Of a stretch of 64,000 bases of DNA, positions 40,784-51,219 are shown one piece after another. Position 1 is the stretch's first letter. Every line of letters begins with the position of its first letter. Both the position numbers and the translations under genes were made by a program. This stretch comes from Novosphingobium umbonatum (GTDB lineage Bacteria > Pseudomonadota > Alphaproteobacteria > Sphingomonadales > Sphingomonadaceae): contig NZ_SACO01000012.1 in assembly GCF_004005905.1 (NCBI RefSeq), positions 62,001 to 126,000 of the forward strand, given 5' to 3'. Under the pieces are notes generated by a model. That model was not told where the DNA came from and ran no database searches. It was given only the letters and a program-made list of their open reading frames with translations.

Positions 40784-42171
40784 GCGTGTATGACCGCATC
40801 CAGATCGAGGCGCGCAGCGACAGCGAGGACCGGCTGATCAGCGCCGACGAACCGCTGGCCACTTTGCAGGCGCGCTGCGGGGGCAAGCTGCCCGGCGCGA
40901 TTGCCATTCCCGAATTGCGCGAATTGGTGGCCAAATCGCGGGGCTATGGGCTGAAACTGGCCCGCCCGATCACCGCTCAGGACGGGGTGGAAGTGATCCG
41001 CGCATGGATCGAGGTCAGCCCGCTGGATGGCGGCTGCCGGATTATCCTGCGCAATTGGCACGCCACACCTTTGCCTCCCGAGCCCAGCGATCTGACAGGG
41101 CGGCGCAAGGCGGAGATTGACCGCGCTCTGGCCGAATTGACCGCCAGGCTGGATGCTGGCCAGAATGTCTTGACCGTGGAATGCGAGGCCAGTGATCTGA
41201 TGCCCGTGGCCAAGGCGATGCAGGCGGGGATTGGTCGGCCATGGACCGATTTTGTCGAGCTGGGCGCGCTAAGCAGTCAGAAACCGTTGCATTGGCGCTT
41301 GCTGGATGGGGCAGAGGTTATCATCAAGGGGTCGCAGAGGCCATGGCGGGCCAGTGTGCTGCCACAGCTGGGGCTGGAGGGGGAGACCCTTGGCTTTGAA
41401 CTGTTTTTGACCAGCGAGGTGCCGATGAGCGGGTCTGACCTAGTGCCGGAGGATCAGGCCGATCAGACCGTCGGGCCGCCCAAGGGGGACAAGGCGCGTT
41501 CGGCGCTGATTGGGCGTGAACTGGCGCCCATCCTGCGGCTGCCTATTGCGCGCATCATTGCCAATGCCGAAACGATCCGCACGCGGCGTGTGGGGCCTTT
41601 GCCCGAGGAATATGCCGATTATGCGGGCGATATTGCCGCGGCGGGGCAGCATTTGCTGGCGCTGATCGATGATCTGTCCGACATGGAAGTGATCGAGGCG
41701 GAGGGCTTTGCTCCGGCGGCGGACCGGATCGATCTGGCCGATCTGGCGCGGCGGGCCGCAGGTATTCTGGGGGTGAGGGCGCGCGAAAAGGGCATCACTC
41801 TGCAATTGCCCGATGTGCAGGAGCATTTGCCTGCGATTGGCGAATTCCGCCGCGTGTTGCAGGTGCTGCTCAACCTGATCGGCAATGCCATCCGCTATAC
41901 GCCTGAAAACTCGACAGTGTCTTTGCAACTCACCTCCTGCGCGGATCGAGCCCGCATTGCAGTGGTGGATCAGGGCGCGGGGTTGAGCGCCGAGGAGGCA
42001 AGCCGCGTGTTCAACAAGTTTGAACGTCTGGGCCGTAGCGGCGATGGTGGATCAGGGCTGGGCCTCTATATTTCGCGCCGTCTGGCCCGCGCCATGGGCG
42101 GCGAATTGACGGTGGAAAGCCGCCTTGGCCATGGCACCCGCTTCACGCTGGATCTGCCCAAGGGCGGGTAA
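40780..42171 (+). CDS. PleC/DivJ/DivL-type histidine kinase with Pro at the phospho-site
   Basis: The 463-residue soluble protein has an N-terminal sensor region (1-235), a dimerisation helix pair (about 243-310) and an intact HATPase_c domain. The ATPase domain shows the N box LLNLIGNAIRYTP, the G1 box VVDQGAGLS and the G2 box GSGLGLYI. Helix two (YADYAGDIAAAGQHLLALIDDL) is very like PleC/DivJ kinases. In helix one the SHELRTPL consensus reads APILRLPI, so the acceptor His is Pro250 (codon 41527-41529). Autophosphorylation on the normal residue is impossible. DivL of Caulobacter is a known kinase homologue without this His. GTG start, coupled to the upstream gene. Confidence 0.85.
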   Translation: MSVYDRIQIEARSDSEDRLISADEPLATLQARCGGKLPGAIAIPELRELVAKSRGYGLKLARPITAQDGVEVIRAWIEVSPLDGGCRIILRNWHATPLPPEPSDLTGRRKAEIDRALAELTARLDAGQNVLTVECEASDLMPVAKAMQAGIGRPWTDFVELGALSSQKPLHWRLLDGAEVIIKGSQRPWRASVLPQLGLEGETLGFELFLTSEVPMSGSDLVPEDQADQTVGPPKGDKARSALIGRELAPILRLPIARIIANAETIRTRRVGPLPEEYADYAGDIAAAGQHLLALIDDLSDMEVIEAEGFAPAADRIDLADLARRAAGILGVRAREKGITLQLPDVQEHLPAIGEFRRVLQVLLNLIGNAIRYTPENSTVSLQLTSCADRARIAVVDQGAGLSAEEASRVFNKFERLGRSGDGGSGLGLYISRRLARAMGGELTVESRLGHGTRFTLDLPKGG

Positions 42172-42196
42172 GGTTTCAAAAAATCGTCGGATAAAC

Positions 42197-42234
42197 AAAA
42201 ACGCGGCAAGAGGCTAAACTCTCGCCGCGTTTTT
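42197..42234. terminator. bidirectional terminator
   Basis: AAAAACGCGGC (42197-42207) pairs with GCCGCGTTTTT (42224-42234); the stem extends inward by AGAG/CTCT after one mismatch. Runs of A and T on the two sides allow it to end both the kinase-like gene and gltA. Confidence 0.88.
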
Positions 42235-42295
42235 GTTGGGCAAAGCGCCGCCAAAGGTTCGGACGCCCGCGAAGGCGTCCTTGCCTCTGGTGTTC

Positions 42296-43579
42296 TTAGC
42301 GCTTGTCGACCGGCACGTAGTCGCGCTGCACCGGACCGGTGTAGAGCTGACGGGGGCGACCGATCTTCTGGCCTGGATCGCTGATCATTTCGTTCCACTG
42401 CGCCACCCAGCCCACGGTGCGGGCCAGAGCGAAAAGCACGGTGAACATCGTGGTCGGGAAGCCAATCGCCGACAGGATGATGCCCGAATAGAAGTCCACG
42501 TTGGGGAACAGCTTCTTTTCCTTGAAGTAAGGATCGGACAAAGCCAGTTCTTCCAGACGGATCGCGGTTTCGAACAGCGGATCCTGCACGTTCAGCGCTT
42601 CGAACACTTCGCGCAGGGTCTGCTGCATCACGGTCGCGCGCGGGTCATAGTTCTTGTACACGCGGTGGCCGAAGCCCATCAGACGGAACGGATCGTTCTT
42701 GTCCTTGGCGCGTTCGATATAGTGCGGGATCTTGTCGGGCGTGCCGATTTCGCGCAGCATATTGAGGCAAGCTTCGTTCGCGCCGCCATGGGCAGGGCCC
42801 CACAGACAGGCGATGCCGGCAGCGATACAGGCAAACGGGTTGGCGCCCGAAGAACCGGCCAGACGCACGGTCGAGGTCGAAGCGTTCTGCTCGTGGTCGG
42901 CGTGCAGGATGAAGATGCGGTCCATCGCCTTTTCAACGGCGGGGATCACCTGATATTCTTCGGCGGGAACGCCAAAGGTCATCTTCAGGAAGTTACCGGC
43001 ATAGGACAGCTTGTTGTCGGGATAGACAAAGGGCTGACCCACCGAATATTTGTAAGCCATGGCCGCGATCGTGGGGATCTTGGCGATCAGGCGGTGGGCC
43101 GAAATACGGCGCTGCACGGGGTCCGAAATGTCGGTGCTGTCGTGATAGAAAGCCGACAGGGCGCCGACCACGCCGGTCATCACCGCCATCGGGTGTGCGT
43201 CACGGCGGAAGCCGTTGAAGAAGCTGGCCAGCTGTTCATGCACCATCGTGTGGCGCGTGATCGTGCTTTCGAACTTGGTCAGTTCGTCGGCATTGGGCAG
43301 CTCGCCGTTCAGCAGCAGGTAGCACACTTCCATGAAGGAAGACTGTTCGGCCAGCTGGCCGATGGGATAGCCGCGATGCAGCAGCACGCCTTCGTCACCG
43401 TCGATATAGGTGATCGCGCTTTCGCACGAAGCCGTCGAGGTGAAGCCGGGGTCATAGGTGAATGCACCCGTTTGACCATAGAGCTTGCGGATGTCGATCA
43501 CATCCGGCCCGATGGTGCCCTTCAGAACGGGGGATTCAATATCCTTCCCGCCGATGTTGATTTTAGCCGTATCACCCAC
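42296..43579 (-). CDS. gltA: citrate synthase
   Basis: The 427-residue type II (hexameric, NADH-sensitive type) citrate synthase condenses acetyl-CoA with oxaloacetate. [10 protein letters not shown] holds the first catalytic His, [12 protein letters not shown] the second, and [13 protein letters not shown] the CoA/citrate region with the third key residues. It lies 23 bases downstream of gltX on the same strand, a pairing common in this order. Confidence 0.97.
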   Translation of the reverse strand: MGDTAKINIGGKDIESPVLKGTIGPDVIDIRKLYGQTGAFTYDPGFTSTASCESAITYIDGDEGVLLHRGYPIGQLAEQSSFMEVCYLLLNGELPNADELTKFESTITRHTMVHEQLASFFNGFRRDAHPMAVMTGVVGALSAFYHDSTDISDPVQRRISAHRLIAKIPTIAAMAYKYSVGQPFVYPDNKLSYAGNFLKMTFGVPAEEYQVIPAVEKAMDRIFILHADHEQNASTSTVRLAGSSGANPFACIAAGIACLWGPAHGGANEACLNMLREIGTPDKIPHYIERAKDKNDPFRLMGFGHRVYKNYDPRATVMQQTLREVFEALNVQDPLFETAIRLEELALSDPYFKEKKLFPNVDFYSGIILSAIGFPTTMFTVLFALARTVGWVAQWNEMISDPGQKIGRPRQLYTGPVQRDYVPVDKR

Positions 43580-43602
43580 CGCAATACCTCCTTGTTAAAT
43601 TA

Positions 43603-45048
43603 TTATGCTGCTTTGGCTTGAGCGCTGATGCGTGCGAGACTTTCCTCGCGCCCAAGCAAAACCAGAACGTCGAAAATGCCGGGGCTGGTCGTTTGTCCGG
43701 TCAATGCCGCGCGCAGGGGCTGGGCCAGTTTGCCAAGGCCCAATCCCAATTCGCCAGCCATGCTTTTCAGCGTGGCCTCCAACGCTTCACTTGTCCAGTC
43801 TGTTTCTTTTGATAACGTTTCGCAAACGCGATAGAGTAATTCGCGCGCCTCGTCCGACAGCAGGGCGGCGGCCTTTTCCTCCAGCACCAGCGGGCGCTGT
43901 ACGAAAAGGAAGCGTGCGCCAGCGGCCAATTCGTTGAGGTCCTTTGCCCGCACCTTCAGGAAGGGCATGGCGCGGGTCAAAAGGTCGCTGTCCACGTTCA
44001 GATCGGTGATGCGCGGGGCCACCAGCGCGGCCAGACGGGCATCATCGCTCTCGCGGATGTAGTGACCGTTGAGGTTGGACAGCTTGGCAAAGTCAAAGCG
44101 CGATGCGCCCTTGTTCACGTCCTTCACGTCAAACCATTCAATGGCTTGCGCGATGGAGATAATCTCCTCGTCGCCATGGCCCCAGCCCAGACGCATCAGA
44201 TAATTGAGGACCGCCTCGGGCAGCAGACCCATTTCGTCGCGATAGGCGTCCACGCCCAAGGCACCGTGGCGCTTGGACAATTTGGCGCCATCGGCCCCAT
44301 GGATCAATGGGATATGGCCATAGGCCGGATCGGGCCAGCCACCTTCGATGGCATTCATCGCGCGGATGATCACCAATTGGCGGAAGGCGTTGTTAATATG
44401 GTCATCGCCGCGGATCACATGGGTAACGCCCATATCGTGATCGTCCACCACCACGGCTAGCATATAAGTCGGCGTGCCGTCCGAACGCAGGATGATAAAA
44501 TCATCCAACTCGGTGTTCTGCACGGTGATGCTGCCCTGCACCAAGTCGTCGATCACGGTCTCGCCGCTGGTGGGCGCCTTGATGCGAATCACATAGGGCA
44601 GGTCGGTAGGGAACTGGTCCGGCGTGGCATCGCGCCAAGGCGACTGGATGCGGAAGGGGCGCTTTTCGGCCTGCGCTGCCTCGCGCATGGCGGTCAGTTC
44701 GGCTTGAGTCAGATAGCAGCGATAGGCATGGCCCGCTTCGAGCAGCTTGTTGGCCACCTCGGCATGTCGCGGGGAACGTTCGAACTGGAAGGTGGCGGCT
44801 TCATCGCCGTCCAGACCAAGCCAGCGCAAACCATCGAAAATAGCGTCAATTGCCGCATCGGTGGAACGGGCGCGGTCGGTATCCTCGATGCGCAGCAGAT
44901 AGGTGCCGCCATTGGCACGGGCATAGAGCCAATTGAACAGCGCGGTGCGCGCGCCGCCAATATGCAGATAGCCGGTGGGAGAGGGCGCGAAGCGTGTGAC
45001 GACTTTTTTGCCGTCCGCCGATCCGCCTGCCAAACCCGCACTTGCCAT
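43603..45048 (-). CDS. gltX: glutamate--tRNA ligase
   Basis: The 481-residue class I tRNA synthetase shows the HIGH motif as YLHIGGART (about residue 27) and the KMSKS motif as AKLSKRHGA (about 255). A C-terminal anticodon-binding helical domain follows. AAAGGA seven bases ahead supports ATG 45048. It is the first gene of the leftward gltX-gltA unit and is divergent from comEC. Confidence 0.97.
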   Translation of the reverse strand: MASAGLAGGSADGKKVVTRFAPSPTGYLHIGGARTALFNWLYARANGGTYLLRIEDTDRARSTDAAIDAIFDGLRWLGLDGDEAATFQFERSPRHAEVANKLLEAGHAYRCYLTQAELTAMREAAQAEKRPFRIQSPWRDATPDQFPTDLPYVIRIKAPTSGETVIDDLVQGSITVQNTELDDFIILRSDGTPTYMLAVVVDDHDMGVTHVIRGDDHINNAFRQLVIIRAMNAIEGGWPDPAYGHIPLIHGADGAKLSKRHGALGVDAYRDEMGLLPEAVLNYLMRLGWGHGDEEIISIAQAIEWFDVKDVNKGASRFDFAKLSNLNGHYIRESDDARLAALVAPRITDLNVDSDLLTRAMPFLKVRAKDLNELAAGARFLFVQRPLVLEEKAAALLSDEARELLYRVCETLSKETDWTSEALEATLKSMAGELGLGLGKLAQPLRAALTGQTTSPGIFDVLVLLGREESLARISAQAKAA

Positions 45049-45154
45049 CCCAGAATCCTTTCTGTCCTATGGGCTCATGGGCCCATTTGACGCGACCAAA
45101 CAAATATATCGCGAGTGCGAACCCCGTGCTTCTGCTTATGGTGGGGGCGCTGCG

Positions 45155-47347
45155 ATGCAACATGGCCCTTGGCGCAGCGGCGAGCGCTTGGCAAGATTTG
45201 CTTTCGTCTTAGAGCAATTTCTTGGAAATGCCGGATTTGACCGTGCGCCATGGTTGGCGGTGGGTTTGGCCACTGGTGTAACGGCTTGGTTTGCGCTGCC
45301 TTTGCGCCTGTATTGGTGGATGTGGATTGGCGGAGCCTTGGCTGTCGCGGCGCTGTCCAGCTGGACCATGGCACGAGAAGGGCGCTTTCCCTATTTGCGG
45401 CAGGCCTTTATCTCGATGGGGCTGATGTTGGCGCTGGGGTGTGCCCTGCCTTGGGCCAAGAGTGAATTGGCCGGAACGCGGCCCATTTCCCAGCCCTTGA
45501 CCGGCCAGTTTCGTGGGCTTGTGCTGGAGCGGCAGGCGCAGCCCGCGCAAGAGCGTTTGCGCTTTTTGCTGTTGATCCGTCCTGCCGAGGGTGAGCCTGC
45601 GATCAAGGTGCGGGTCAGCGTCAAGGCAGGATTTGATGCCTCCGGTGCCGTCGAGGGGGCTGTTTTGCGGGCAAAGCTGCGCCTGATGCCGCCTTCGCCG
45701 CCTTTGGTGCCGGGGGGCTATGATGCGGCGCGGGCCGCTTGGTTCGGCGGCATTGCGGCCAGCGGCAGCGCCTATGGACCTTTGGAAGTAGAGCAGCCTG
45801 CGCCCGCCGTGAAGGGTTTGGCGGCGTTGCGGCATGCTTTGGCCGATCATGTGCGGGCATCGGTGGGCGGCTCGGCGGGGGGGATGGCTGCCGCCTTTGC
45901 CAGCGGGGACAGGGGCGGGATTGCGCCTGCGGATGAGGATGCGATGCGCGATTCGGGGCTGACGCATTTGCTTTCGGTATCGGGCCTGCATGTCAGCGCG
46001 GTGGTGGGCGGGACCTATTGGCTGGCGATGCGACTGCTGGGTCTGTGGCCTTGGCTGGTGCTGCGGTTGCGCTTGCCCCTGTTGGCGAGTGGTTGCGGCG
46101 GGGCGGCGGCGGTATTCTATACCGCGTTGACCGGCGCGGAAGTGCCGGCGATGCGTTCCTGTATCGCCGCTTTGCTGGTGCTGGCCGCCGTGGCGCTGGG
46201 GCGGCAGCCTTTGTCCATGCGCTTGCTGGCGGTGGCGGCGGTGGCGGTGATGCTGCTCTGGCCCGAAGCGGTGGTAGGCCCCAGTTTTCAGATGAGTTTC
46301 GGTTCTGTGCTGGCGATTATCGCGCTGCATGAGGCGGGGCCGGTCAGGGCTTTCTTGACCGCGCGGGAGGAGCCTGTCTGGCAGCGCTGGCTGCGGCAGG
46401 GGGTGATGTTGTTGTTGACCGGCGTGGTGATCGAACTGGCGCTGATGCCGGCCAGCCTGTTCCATTTCCACCGCGCGGGCCTCTATGGTGCGCTGGCCAA
46501 TCTGGTGGCGATCCCGTTGACGACGGTGGTGACCATGCCCTTGATCGCGCTGGCCTTGTTGCTGGACGCCTTTGGTTGGGGCGCGCCTGCATGGTGGTTG
46601 TGCGGACAGAGTCTGGACGCTTTGCTGGCCTTGGCACGGTTCGTTGCGAGGCAGGCGGGGGCGGTGTCGATGCTGCCCGCTATGAGTGGGGTGGCCTATG
46701 CGGCTTGCATAGGTGGCCTCTTGTGGCTGGCGCTGTGGCATGGTCGGGTGCGGTTGTTGGGGCTGGTGCCGCCTATGGGGGCGATATTGTCCTTGGCCTT
46801 TGTCACGCCGCCCGATGTGTTGATCAGCGCGGATGGGCGGGACGTTGGTGTGGTGGAGCAAGGTGGGCGGCAATTGGTGATGCTGCGCTATCGCCCTCCC
46901 CAGCAAGACCGCGTGGACTTTGCAACCTCGGCCATGGCGGAAAATCTGGGGCTGGATCCGATGGCGCCGGGGGTAGTGGTGCCGCTGGCGGCTTGGCCGG
47001 GGGCGCAGTGCAATAATGCCTTTTGCCGCGTGGGCGTGCGGCGGGATGGGCGGATATATTGGCTGCTGCTGGCGCGTGGCAAGGCCATGGGCGATGGCGC
47101 GGCCATGCAGGCGGCCTGCGCGGCGGCGGATGTAGTGGTGGCGCAGGGGCGGATCGATGGCGTTTGCCAACCCCGCCTGCTACGGGCCGATGAGGCGATG
47201 CTTTATCGCAGCGGTGGTTTGGCGCTGGATCTGGCCCATGGGCGATTGCAGGCGGTGGGGGGGCAGCAGGGCCAACACCCATGGTGGCGCAGGCCCACTT
47301 GGCGTGGGGAAGGGTGGCGTGGTGCGGGGATCATGCCAAGCCGATAG
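45155..47347 (+). CDS. comEC: ComEC/Rec2-family DNA uptake channel protein
   Basis: This 730-residue protein has N-terminal membrane helices with a DUF4131-type periplasmic part (about residues 25-190). The ComEC competence core (about 220-500; HLLSVSGLHVSAV and the EVPAMRSCIAALLVLAAV helix) and a soluble C-terminal part follow. It would form the inner-membrane channel for transforming DNA. The C-terminal beta-lactamase-like domain looks reduced: its metal-binding histidine set is not evident. I chose ATG 45155; ATG 45077 is in frame and nearer to the gltX promoter region. Confidence 0.88.
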   Translation: MQHGPWRSGERLARFAFVLEQFLGNAGFDRAPWLAVGLATGVTAWFALPLRLYWWMWIGGALAVAALSSWTMAREGRFPYLRQAFISMGLMLALGCALPWAKSELAGTRPISQPLTGQFRGLVLERQAQPAQERLRFLLLIRPAEGEPAIKVRVSVKAGFDASGAVEGAVLRAKLRLMPPSPPLVPGGYDAARAAWFGGIAASGSAYGPLEVEQPAPAVKGLAALRHALADHVRASVGGSAGGMAAAFASGDRGGIAPADEDAMRDSGLTHLLSVSGLHVSAVVGGTYWLAMRLLGLWPWLVLRLRLPLLASGCGGAAAVFYTALTGAEVPAMRSCIAALLVLAAVALGRQPLSMRLLAVAAVAVMLLWPEAVVGPSFQMSFGSVLAIIALHEAGPVRAFLTAREEPVWQRWLRQGVMLLLTGVVIELALMPASLFHFHRAGLYGALANLVAIPLTTVVTMPLIALALLLDAFGWGAPAWWLCGQSLDALLALARFVARQAGAVSMLPAMSGVAYAACIGGLLWLALWHGRVRLLGLVPPMGAILSLAFVTPPDVLISADGRDVGVVEQGGRQLVMLRYRPPQQDRVDFATSAMAENLGLDPMAPGVVVPLAAWPGAQCNNAFCRVGVRRDGRIYWLLLARGKAMGDGAAMQAACAAADVVVAQGRIDGVCQPRLLRADEAMLYRSGGLALDLAHGRLQAVGGQQGQHPWWRRPTWRGEGWRGAGIMPSR

Positions 47348-47366
47348 TGGCGCGATCCCCTAACCA

Positions 47367-48044
47367 TCAGTGATAGCGGCGCAGCAAACCCGCCAGTTTA
47401 CCCTGCACCTGCACTTCGCTGGCCTGATAGAATTGCGGGTCATAGGCGGCATTGGCCGGATCGAGCCTGATCATACCCTTTTCACGGCGCAGATATTTCA
47501 GCGTCGCTTCCTCGCCACGCACCAGCGCGACGATGATCTCGCCATCGCGGGCCATGTCGGTCTTGCGGATCAGCGCCAGATCGCCATCGAAAATACCCGC
47601 TTCCACCATGGAATCGCCCGAAACTTCCAGCGCATAATGTTCGCCAGCGCCCAGCAGGGCGGCGGGCACGGGCAACATGGAATGACCTTCCAATGCCTCG
47701 ATCGGGACACCTGCGGCAATCCGACCATGCATGGGGATTTCCACCACATCATTGGCTGGCGCAGGCGCAACAGGAGCGGGCTCCAGCACTTTGCGCGGGG
47801 CCTTGGCCGCAGGGGCGGGCGGGGTAACATCTTCAGGCTGGCGCAAGACTTCCAGCGCGCGGGCGCGGTTGGGCAGGCGGCGGATGAAACCGCGTTCCTC
47901 CAATGCGGAGATCAAACGATGCACGCCCGATTTCGACTTCAGATCCAGCGCTTCCTTCATTTCCTCGAAACTGGGCGATACGCCCGATGTTTCCAGACTG
48001 GCCTGAATGAAGCGCAGCAATTCATGTTGCTTGCGGGTGAGCAT
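47367..48044 (-). CDS. lexA: LexA repressor
   Basis: The 225-residue SOS repressor has an N-terminal winged helix (residues 1-65) and a C-terminal S24 peptidase domain. The self-cleavage bond is Ala-Gly in [10 protein letters not shown], the nucleophile is the Ser of [10 protein letters not shown], and the base is the Lys in EEATLKYL. The linker is longer than in E. coli and Pro/Ala-rich. ATG 48044 follows GGGAGA. A LexA box lies about 27 bases upstream, so it is autoregulated. Confidence 0.96.
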   Translation of the reverse strand: MLTRKQHELLRFIQASLETSGVSPSFEEMKEALDLKSKSGVHRLISALEERGFIRRLPNRARALEVLRQPEDVTPPAPAAKAPRKVLEPAPVAPAPANDVVEIPMHGRIAAGVPIEALEGHSMLPVPAALLGAGEHYALEVSGDSMVEAGIFDGDLALIRKTDMARDGEIIVALVRGEEATLKYLRREKGMIRLDPANAAYDPQFYQASEVQVQGKLAGLLRRYH

Positions 48045-48070
48045 AGGGAAATCTCCCGTGGGGCATGCGT

Positions 48071-48085
48071 GAACGTATGTGGAAC
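48071..48085 (-). promoter_or_regulatory. LexA (SOS) box of lexA
   Basis: On the minus strand the sequence is GTTC-CACATAC-GTTC, a perfect alphaproteobacterial SOS box (GTTC-N7-GTTC). It lies between the predicted promoter and the lexA start, in a position that would block transcription. Confidence 0.88.
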
Positions 48086-48113
48086 AATTACGCAACAATT
48101 CCGCACCCGTCAA
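48085..48113 (-). promoter_or_regulatory. predicted lexA promoter
   Basis: TTGACG (48113-48108) is a good -35 element; 17 bases later TAATTG (48090-48085) is a weak -10. The last base touches the LexA box. This shows lexA can be transcribed independently of moeA. Confidence 0.45.
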
Positions 48114-48127
48114 GCAACACCGCCATT

Positions 48128-49312
48128 TTAGAGCAAATAGGCCCGTACCAGCCCCCCCGCCTGCACCGCATCTGCGCCAATCGGGCGTTCGATCAGGCAA
48201 TTGGCGCTGGCCAAAGCGGCCAAGGCACTGGAATCGCGCATAGGATTGGGTTGGATAACGGCCCCATCCCATGCCCCGCGCAGGAACTCGCAGCGCTCGC
48301 CGCCCGCTGGCAGAGAACTGGCAACGGGGGCATAAAAGGGCTTGGGCAGGGGATGTTCCGCGCCTTGCAAGGCGCGCAGCAGGGGGAGAACAAACAGGAA
48401 GGCGGTGACATGGCTGGATACCGGATTGCCGGGCAGGCCAATGATGATTTGCCGCCCCTTTTGCGCCACCATCAAGGGCTTGCCCGGACGCAAGGCCACG
48501 CGCCAGAACGCCAGATCGGCGCCCCATTGCTCCAGTGCGGGGCGGATCAGGTCATGGTCGCCCACAGAAGCGCCGCCGCTGGTGATGATCACGTCGGCCT
48601 CGCTTGCAGCATCCAGCGCGGCCAGCAAAGCGTCCATCCGGTCGGAGACGGGGCCTAGCCGGTCGATGCGCCCCGCTTCGGGTTGCAACTGCGCGGCCAG
48701 CATGGCGCCATTGCTGGCGGGGATTTGATGGGCTGCGGTGGGGGCGCCGATGGGGGCCAATTCGTCGCCGCTGTCCAGAATGGCGATGCGTGGGCGTTGC
48801 CGCATGGGCAGGCTGGCATGGCCGCCGCTGATCGCCAGCGCCAGCGAGGCAGGGGTGATGCGTTGCCCTGCGCGCAGCAAGGTTTGGCCTTGGGCAAAGT
48901 CGAAACCCGCGCGGCGGATATGGCGGGGCAGGGGATGGGGCAGAGTGCCGGTCAGGTGTAGCCTGTCGCCCTCGCGCCGCGTGTCCTCCTGTAACAACAC
49001 CCAGTCCGCGCCCTCTGGCAAAACCGCGCCGGTCGAGATGCGGCAAGCCTCGCCCTTTTGCACCACGCCTTGATAGGGATGGCCTGCCGCGCTTTCGCCG
49101 CGCAACCGCCACGGGCCAGAGGTGTCCTCTCCGCTCAAGGCATAGCCATCCATGGCGGATAGATCGACCGCCGGTTGCTGGCGCAGGGCGGGCAGGTCTT
49201 GCGCCAGATAGCGCCCCATCGCGGCCTCGATCGGCACCTGTTCGACGGGCAAAGGCACTGCCATGGCCAGCAAACGCGCCTGTGCCTCGGCCAGATCGAG
49301 CAATTTGCTCAT
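48128..49312 (-). CDS. moeA: molybdopterin molybdenumtransferase
   Basis: The 394-residue protein inserts molybdate into adenylated molybdopterin. The MoeA central domain shows [18 protein letters not shown] and the late [14 protein letters not shown] motif, with N-terminal MDGYA (in [12 protein letters not shown]) at the substrate groove. It overlaps moaC by four bases (ATGA) and precedes lexA. Confidence 0.95.
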   Translation of the reverse strand: MSKLLDLAEAQARLLAMAVPLPVEQVPIEAAMGRYLAQDLPALRQQPAVDLSAMDGYALSGEDTSGPWRLRGESAAGHPYQGVVQKGEACRISTGAVLPEGADWVLLQEDTRREGDRLHLTGTLPHPLPRHIRRAGFDFAQGQTLLRAGQRITPASLALAISGGHASLPMRQRPRIAILDSGDELAPIGAPTAAHQIPASNGAMLAAQLQPEAGRIDRLGPVSDRMDALLAALDAASEADVIITSGGASVGDHDLIRPALEQWGADLAFWRVALRPGKPLMVAQKGRQIIIGLPGNPVSSHVTAFLFVLPLLRALQGAEHPLPKPFYAPVASSLPAGGERCEFLRGAWDGAVIQPNPMRDSSALAALASANCLIERPIGADAVQAGGLVRAYLL

Positions 49313-49782
49313 AGCTCGGCCTTCCAGATGCCCGATTTGCCGCCGCGCTTTTCGATCAGGCGGATATTTTCGATCACCATGCCTTTGTCGATCGCCTTGG
49401 CCATATCGTAAATAGTCAGCAAGGCCAGCGAGACGGCGGTTAGCGCTTCCATTTCCACGCCGGTTTTGCCGGTCAGGCTGGCCATGGCGGTGGCGCGCAG
49501 CCCGTCTTCCTCGAAGGCAAAGTCCACGCTCACGCTATGCAGGGGCAGGGGATGGCATAGGGGTATGAGTTCCGAGGTTTTCTTGGCGGCCATAATGCCG
49601 GCAATGCGGGCCGTGGCGATGACATCGCCCTTGGGCACCGCGCCATCGCGGATGGCCAATAGGGCCGCGGCCCCCATGCGGATCCGGCCAGAGGCAATGG
49701 CCACGCGGGAGGTGTCCGCTTTGGCGCCAACATCCACCATGCGGGCGGCGCCATTCTCGTCTAGATGGGTCAATTCGGTCAT
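49309..49782 (-). CDS. moaC: cyclic pyranopterin monophosphate synthase
   Basis: The 157-residue protein makes cyclic pyranopterin monophosphate in molybdenum cofactor synthesis. The signatures [17 protein letters not shown] and [20 protein letters not shown] are complete, including the catalytic Lys and Asp. moaC and moeA form a two-gene unit. Confidence 0.97.
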   Translation of the reverse strand: MTELTHLDENGAARMVDVGAKADTSRVAIASGRIRMGAAALLAIRDGAVPKGDVIATARIAGIMAAKKTSELIPLCHPLPLHSVSVDFAFEEDGLRATAMASLTGKTGVEMEALTAVSLALLTIYDMAKAIDKGMVIENIRLIEKRGGKSGIWKAEL

Positions 49783-49864
49783 TCTTCCTTCTTGCCAAAG
49801 CGGAGCGCTTGCGCAACGACTATTCCCGAAGCATTGGCTAAACCATTGGCAAAAGGGACTTCAT

Positions 49865-50437
49865 ATGGATGGCGCCTCGGCCCGCATCGTCGGGCGCGAA
49901 TTGGTTTATGATGGCTGGTTTCCCTTTTACCGCTTGCGGGTGGAAATGCCCGATGGCCAATTGGCCGAAAGGCACCTGTTGATGCAGGATGAGGGCGCGG
50001 CGGTGCTGGCCTATGATCCGGCGCGGCGGGTAGCGATGTTGGTCAGCCAGCCTCGCTCGGCGGTGATGAATGCGGGCGAGGCGCCGGTTCTGGAAGCCAT
50101 CGCGGGCGTGGCCGATGGAGCAGGGCCGGAAGAGCGCATCCGTGCCGAGGCGATGGAGGAAGGCGGGATTCAGCTAGGCGCGCTGGAATTCGTCGGGCGT
50201 GTCTGGAAAATTCCGGCGGTTTCAACCGAAAGGGTGACGCTCTACCTTTCCCCCTATAGCGCGTCGGACCGCATTGCCGAAGGCGGCGGTCTGGCCGCCG
50301 AGCAGGAGCATATTACCGTGCATGAAGTCCCGCTCGACGCCCTGCGCCAGATGGTGGAGCAGGGCGAGGTGCAGGATGTGAAAACTCTGGCGCTGGCGCA
50401 GGCCTTGATGCTGCGCCATCCGGAATTGTGGGCTTAA
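49865..50437 (+). CDS. NUDIX hydrolase, ADP-ribose pyrophosphatase type
   Basis: The 190-residue protein has the ADP-ribose/nucleotide-sugar diphosphatase layout: an N-terminal strand domain, [20 protein letters not shown], then MEEGGI. The Nudix helix keeps the metal-binding EE pair (AEAMEEGG). The preceding loop is one residue short, the first Glu is missing, and the Arg of the RE pair is Ala. Activity is therefore likely but not certain. It lies antiparallel between trpC and moaC and overlaps the trpC end by four bases. Confidence 0.82.
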   Translation: MDGASARIVGRELVYDGWFPFYRLRVEMPDGQLAERHLLMQDEGAAVLAYDPARRVAMLVSQPRSAVMNAGEAPVLEAIAGVADGAGPEERIRAEAMEEGGIQLGALEFVGRVWKIPAVSTERVTLYLSPYSASDRIAEGGGLAAEQEHITVHEVPLDALRQMVEQGEVQDVKTLALAQALMLRHPELWA

Positions 50438-51219
50438 CCTTCGAGCAGAGCCTTGGTTGCGGCGGTGACATCGGCCTGCCGCATCAGGCTTTCCCCCACC
50501 AGAAAAGTGCGTGCGCAGGGGGCAAGGCGGAGCAGGTCGGCATGGGTGTTGATGCCGCTTTCGGCCACCAATAATGTGCCCTCCGGCGCCAGCTTGGCCA
50601 GACGCTCGGTGTTGGCAATATCGGTCTTGAAGGTTTTGAGGTCGCGGTTGTTCACCCCGATCAACCGCGATTGCAGCGCATGGGCGCGTGCCATCTCTTC
50701 CTCGTCATGGACCTCAACCAGCACCGACATGCCATGCTCGATGGCGGCTTGCTCGATCTCCTGCATCTGCGCGTCGGACAGAGCCGCCACGATAATCAGG
50801 ATGGCGTCCGCGCCAATCGCGCGGGCCTCATGCACCTGCCACGGGTCGACCATGAAATCCTTGCGCAGCACCGGCAGATCACAGGCTGCGCGGGCGGCGA
50901 TCAGGTAATCCTCATGCCCCTGAAAATAGGGTGCATCGGTCAGGATCGACAGGCAGGCCGCTCCGCCCGCCTGATAGGCGCGGGCATGGGCGGGCGGATC
51001 GAAATCAGGGCGGATCAGGCCCTTGGATGGCGAGGCCTTCTTGATTTCGGCGATCAGGGCAAAGCCCGTGGCGGCGCGGGCGCGCAAGGCGGCCTCGAAA
51101 CCACGGGGCGCGCTTTGCTGCGCGGCGCGGGCCTGCAAGTCGGCCAGCGAGGTCAGCGCCTTGCGCTGCGCCACTTCACCGCGCTTGGTGTTGCAAATTT
51201 CGGTCAGCTTGTCGGTCAT
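50434..51219 (-). CDS. trpC: indole-3-glycerol phosphate synthase
   Basis: The 261-residue (beta/alpha)8 enzyme of tryptophan synthesis carries [11 protein letters not shown] with the catalytic Lys, [13 protein letters not shown], and [12 protein letters not shown] at the phosphate site. It is not fused to TrpF. It overlaps trpD by four bases and is the last gene of the leftward trp unit. Confidence 0.97.
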   Translation of the reverse strand: MTDKLTEICNTKRGEVAQRKALTSLADLQARAAQQSAPRGFEAALRARAATGFALIAEIKKASPSKGLIRPDFDPPAHARAYQAGGAACLSILTDAPYFQGHEDYLIAARAACDLPVLRKDFMVDPWQVHEARAIGADAILIIVAALSDAQMQEIEQAAIEHGMSVLVEVHDEEEMARAHALQSRLIGVNNRDLKTFKTDIANTERLAKLAPEGTLLVAESGINTHADLLRLAPCARTFLVGESLMRQADVTAATKALLEG

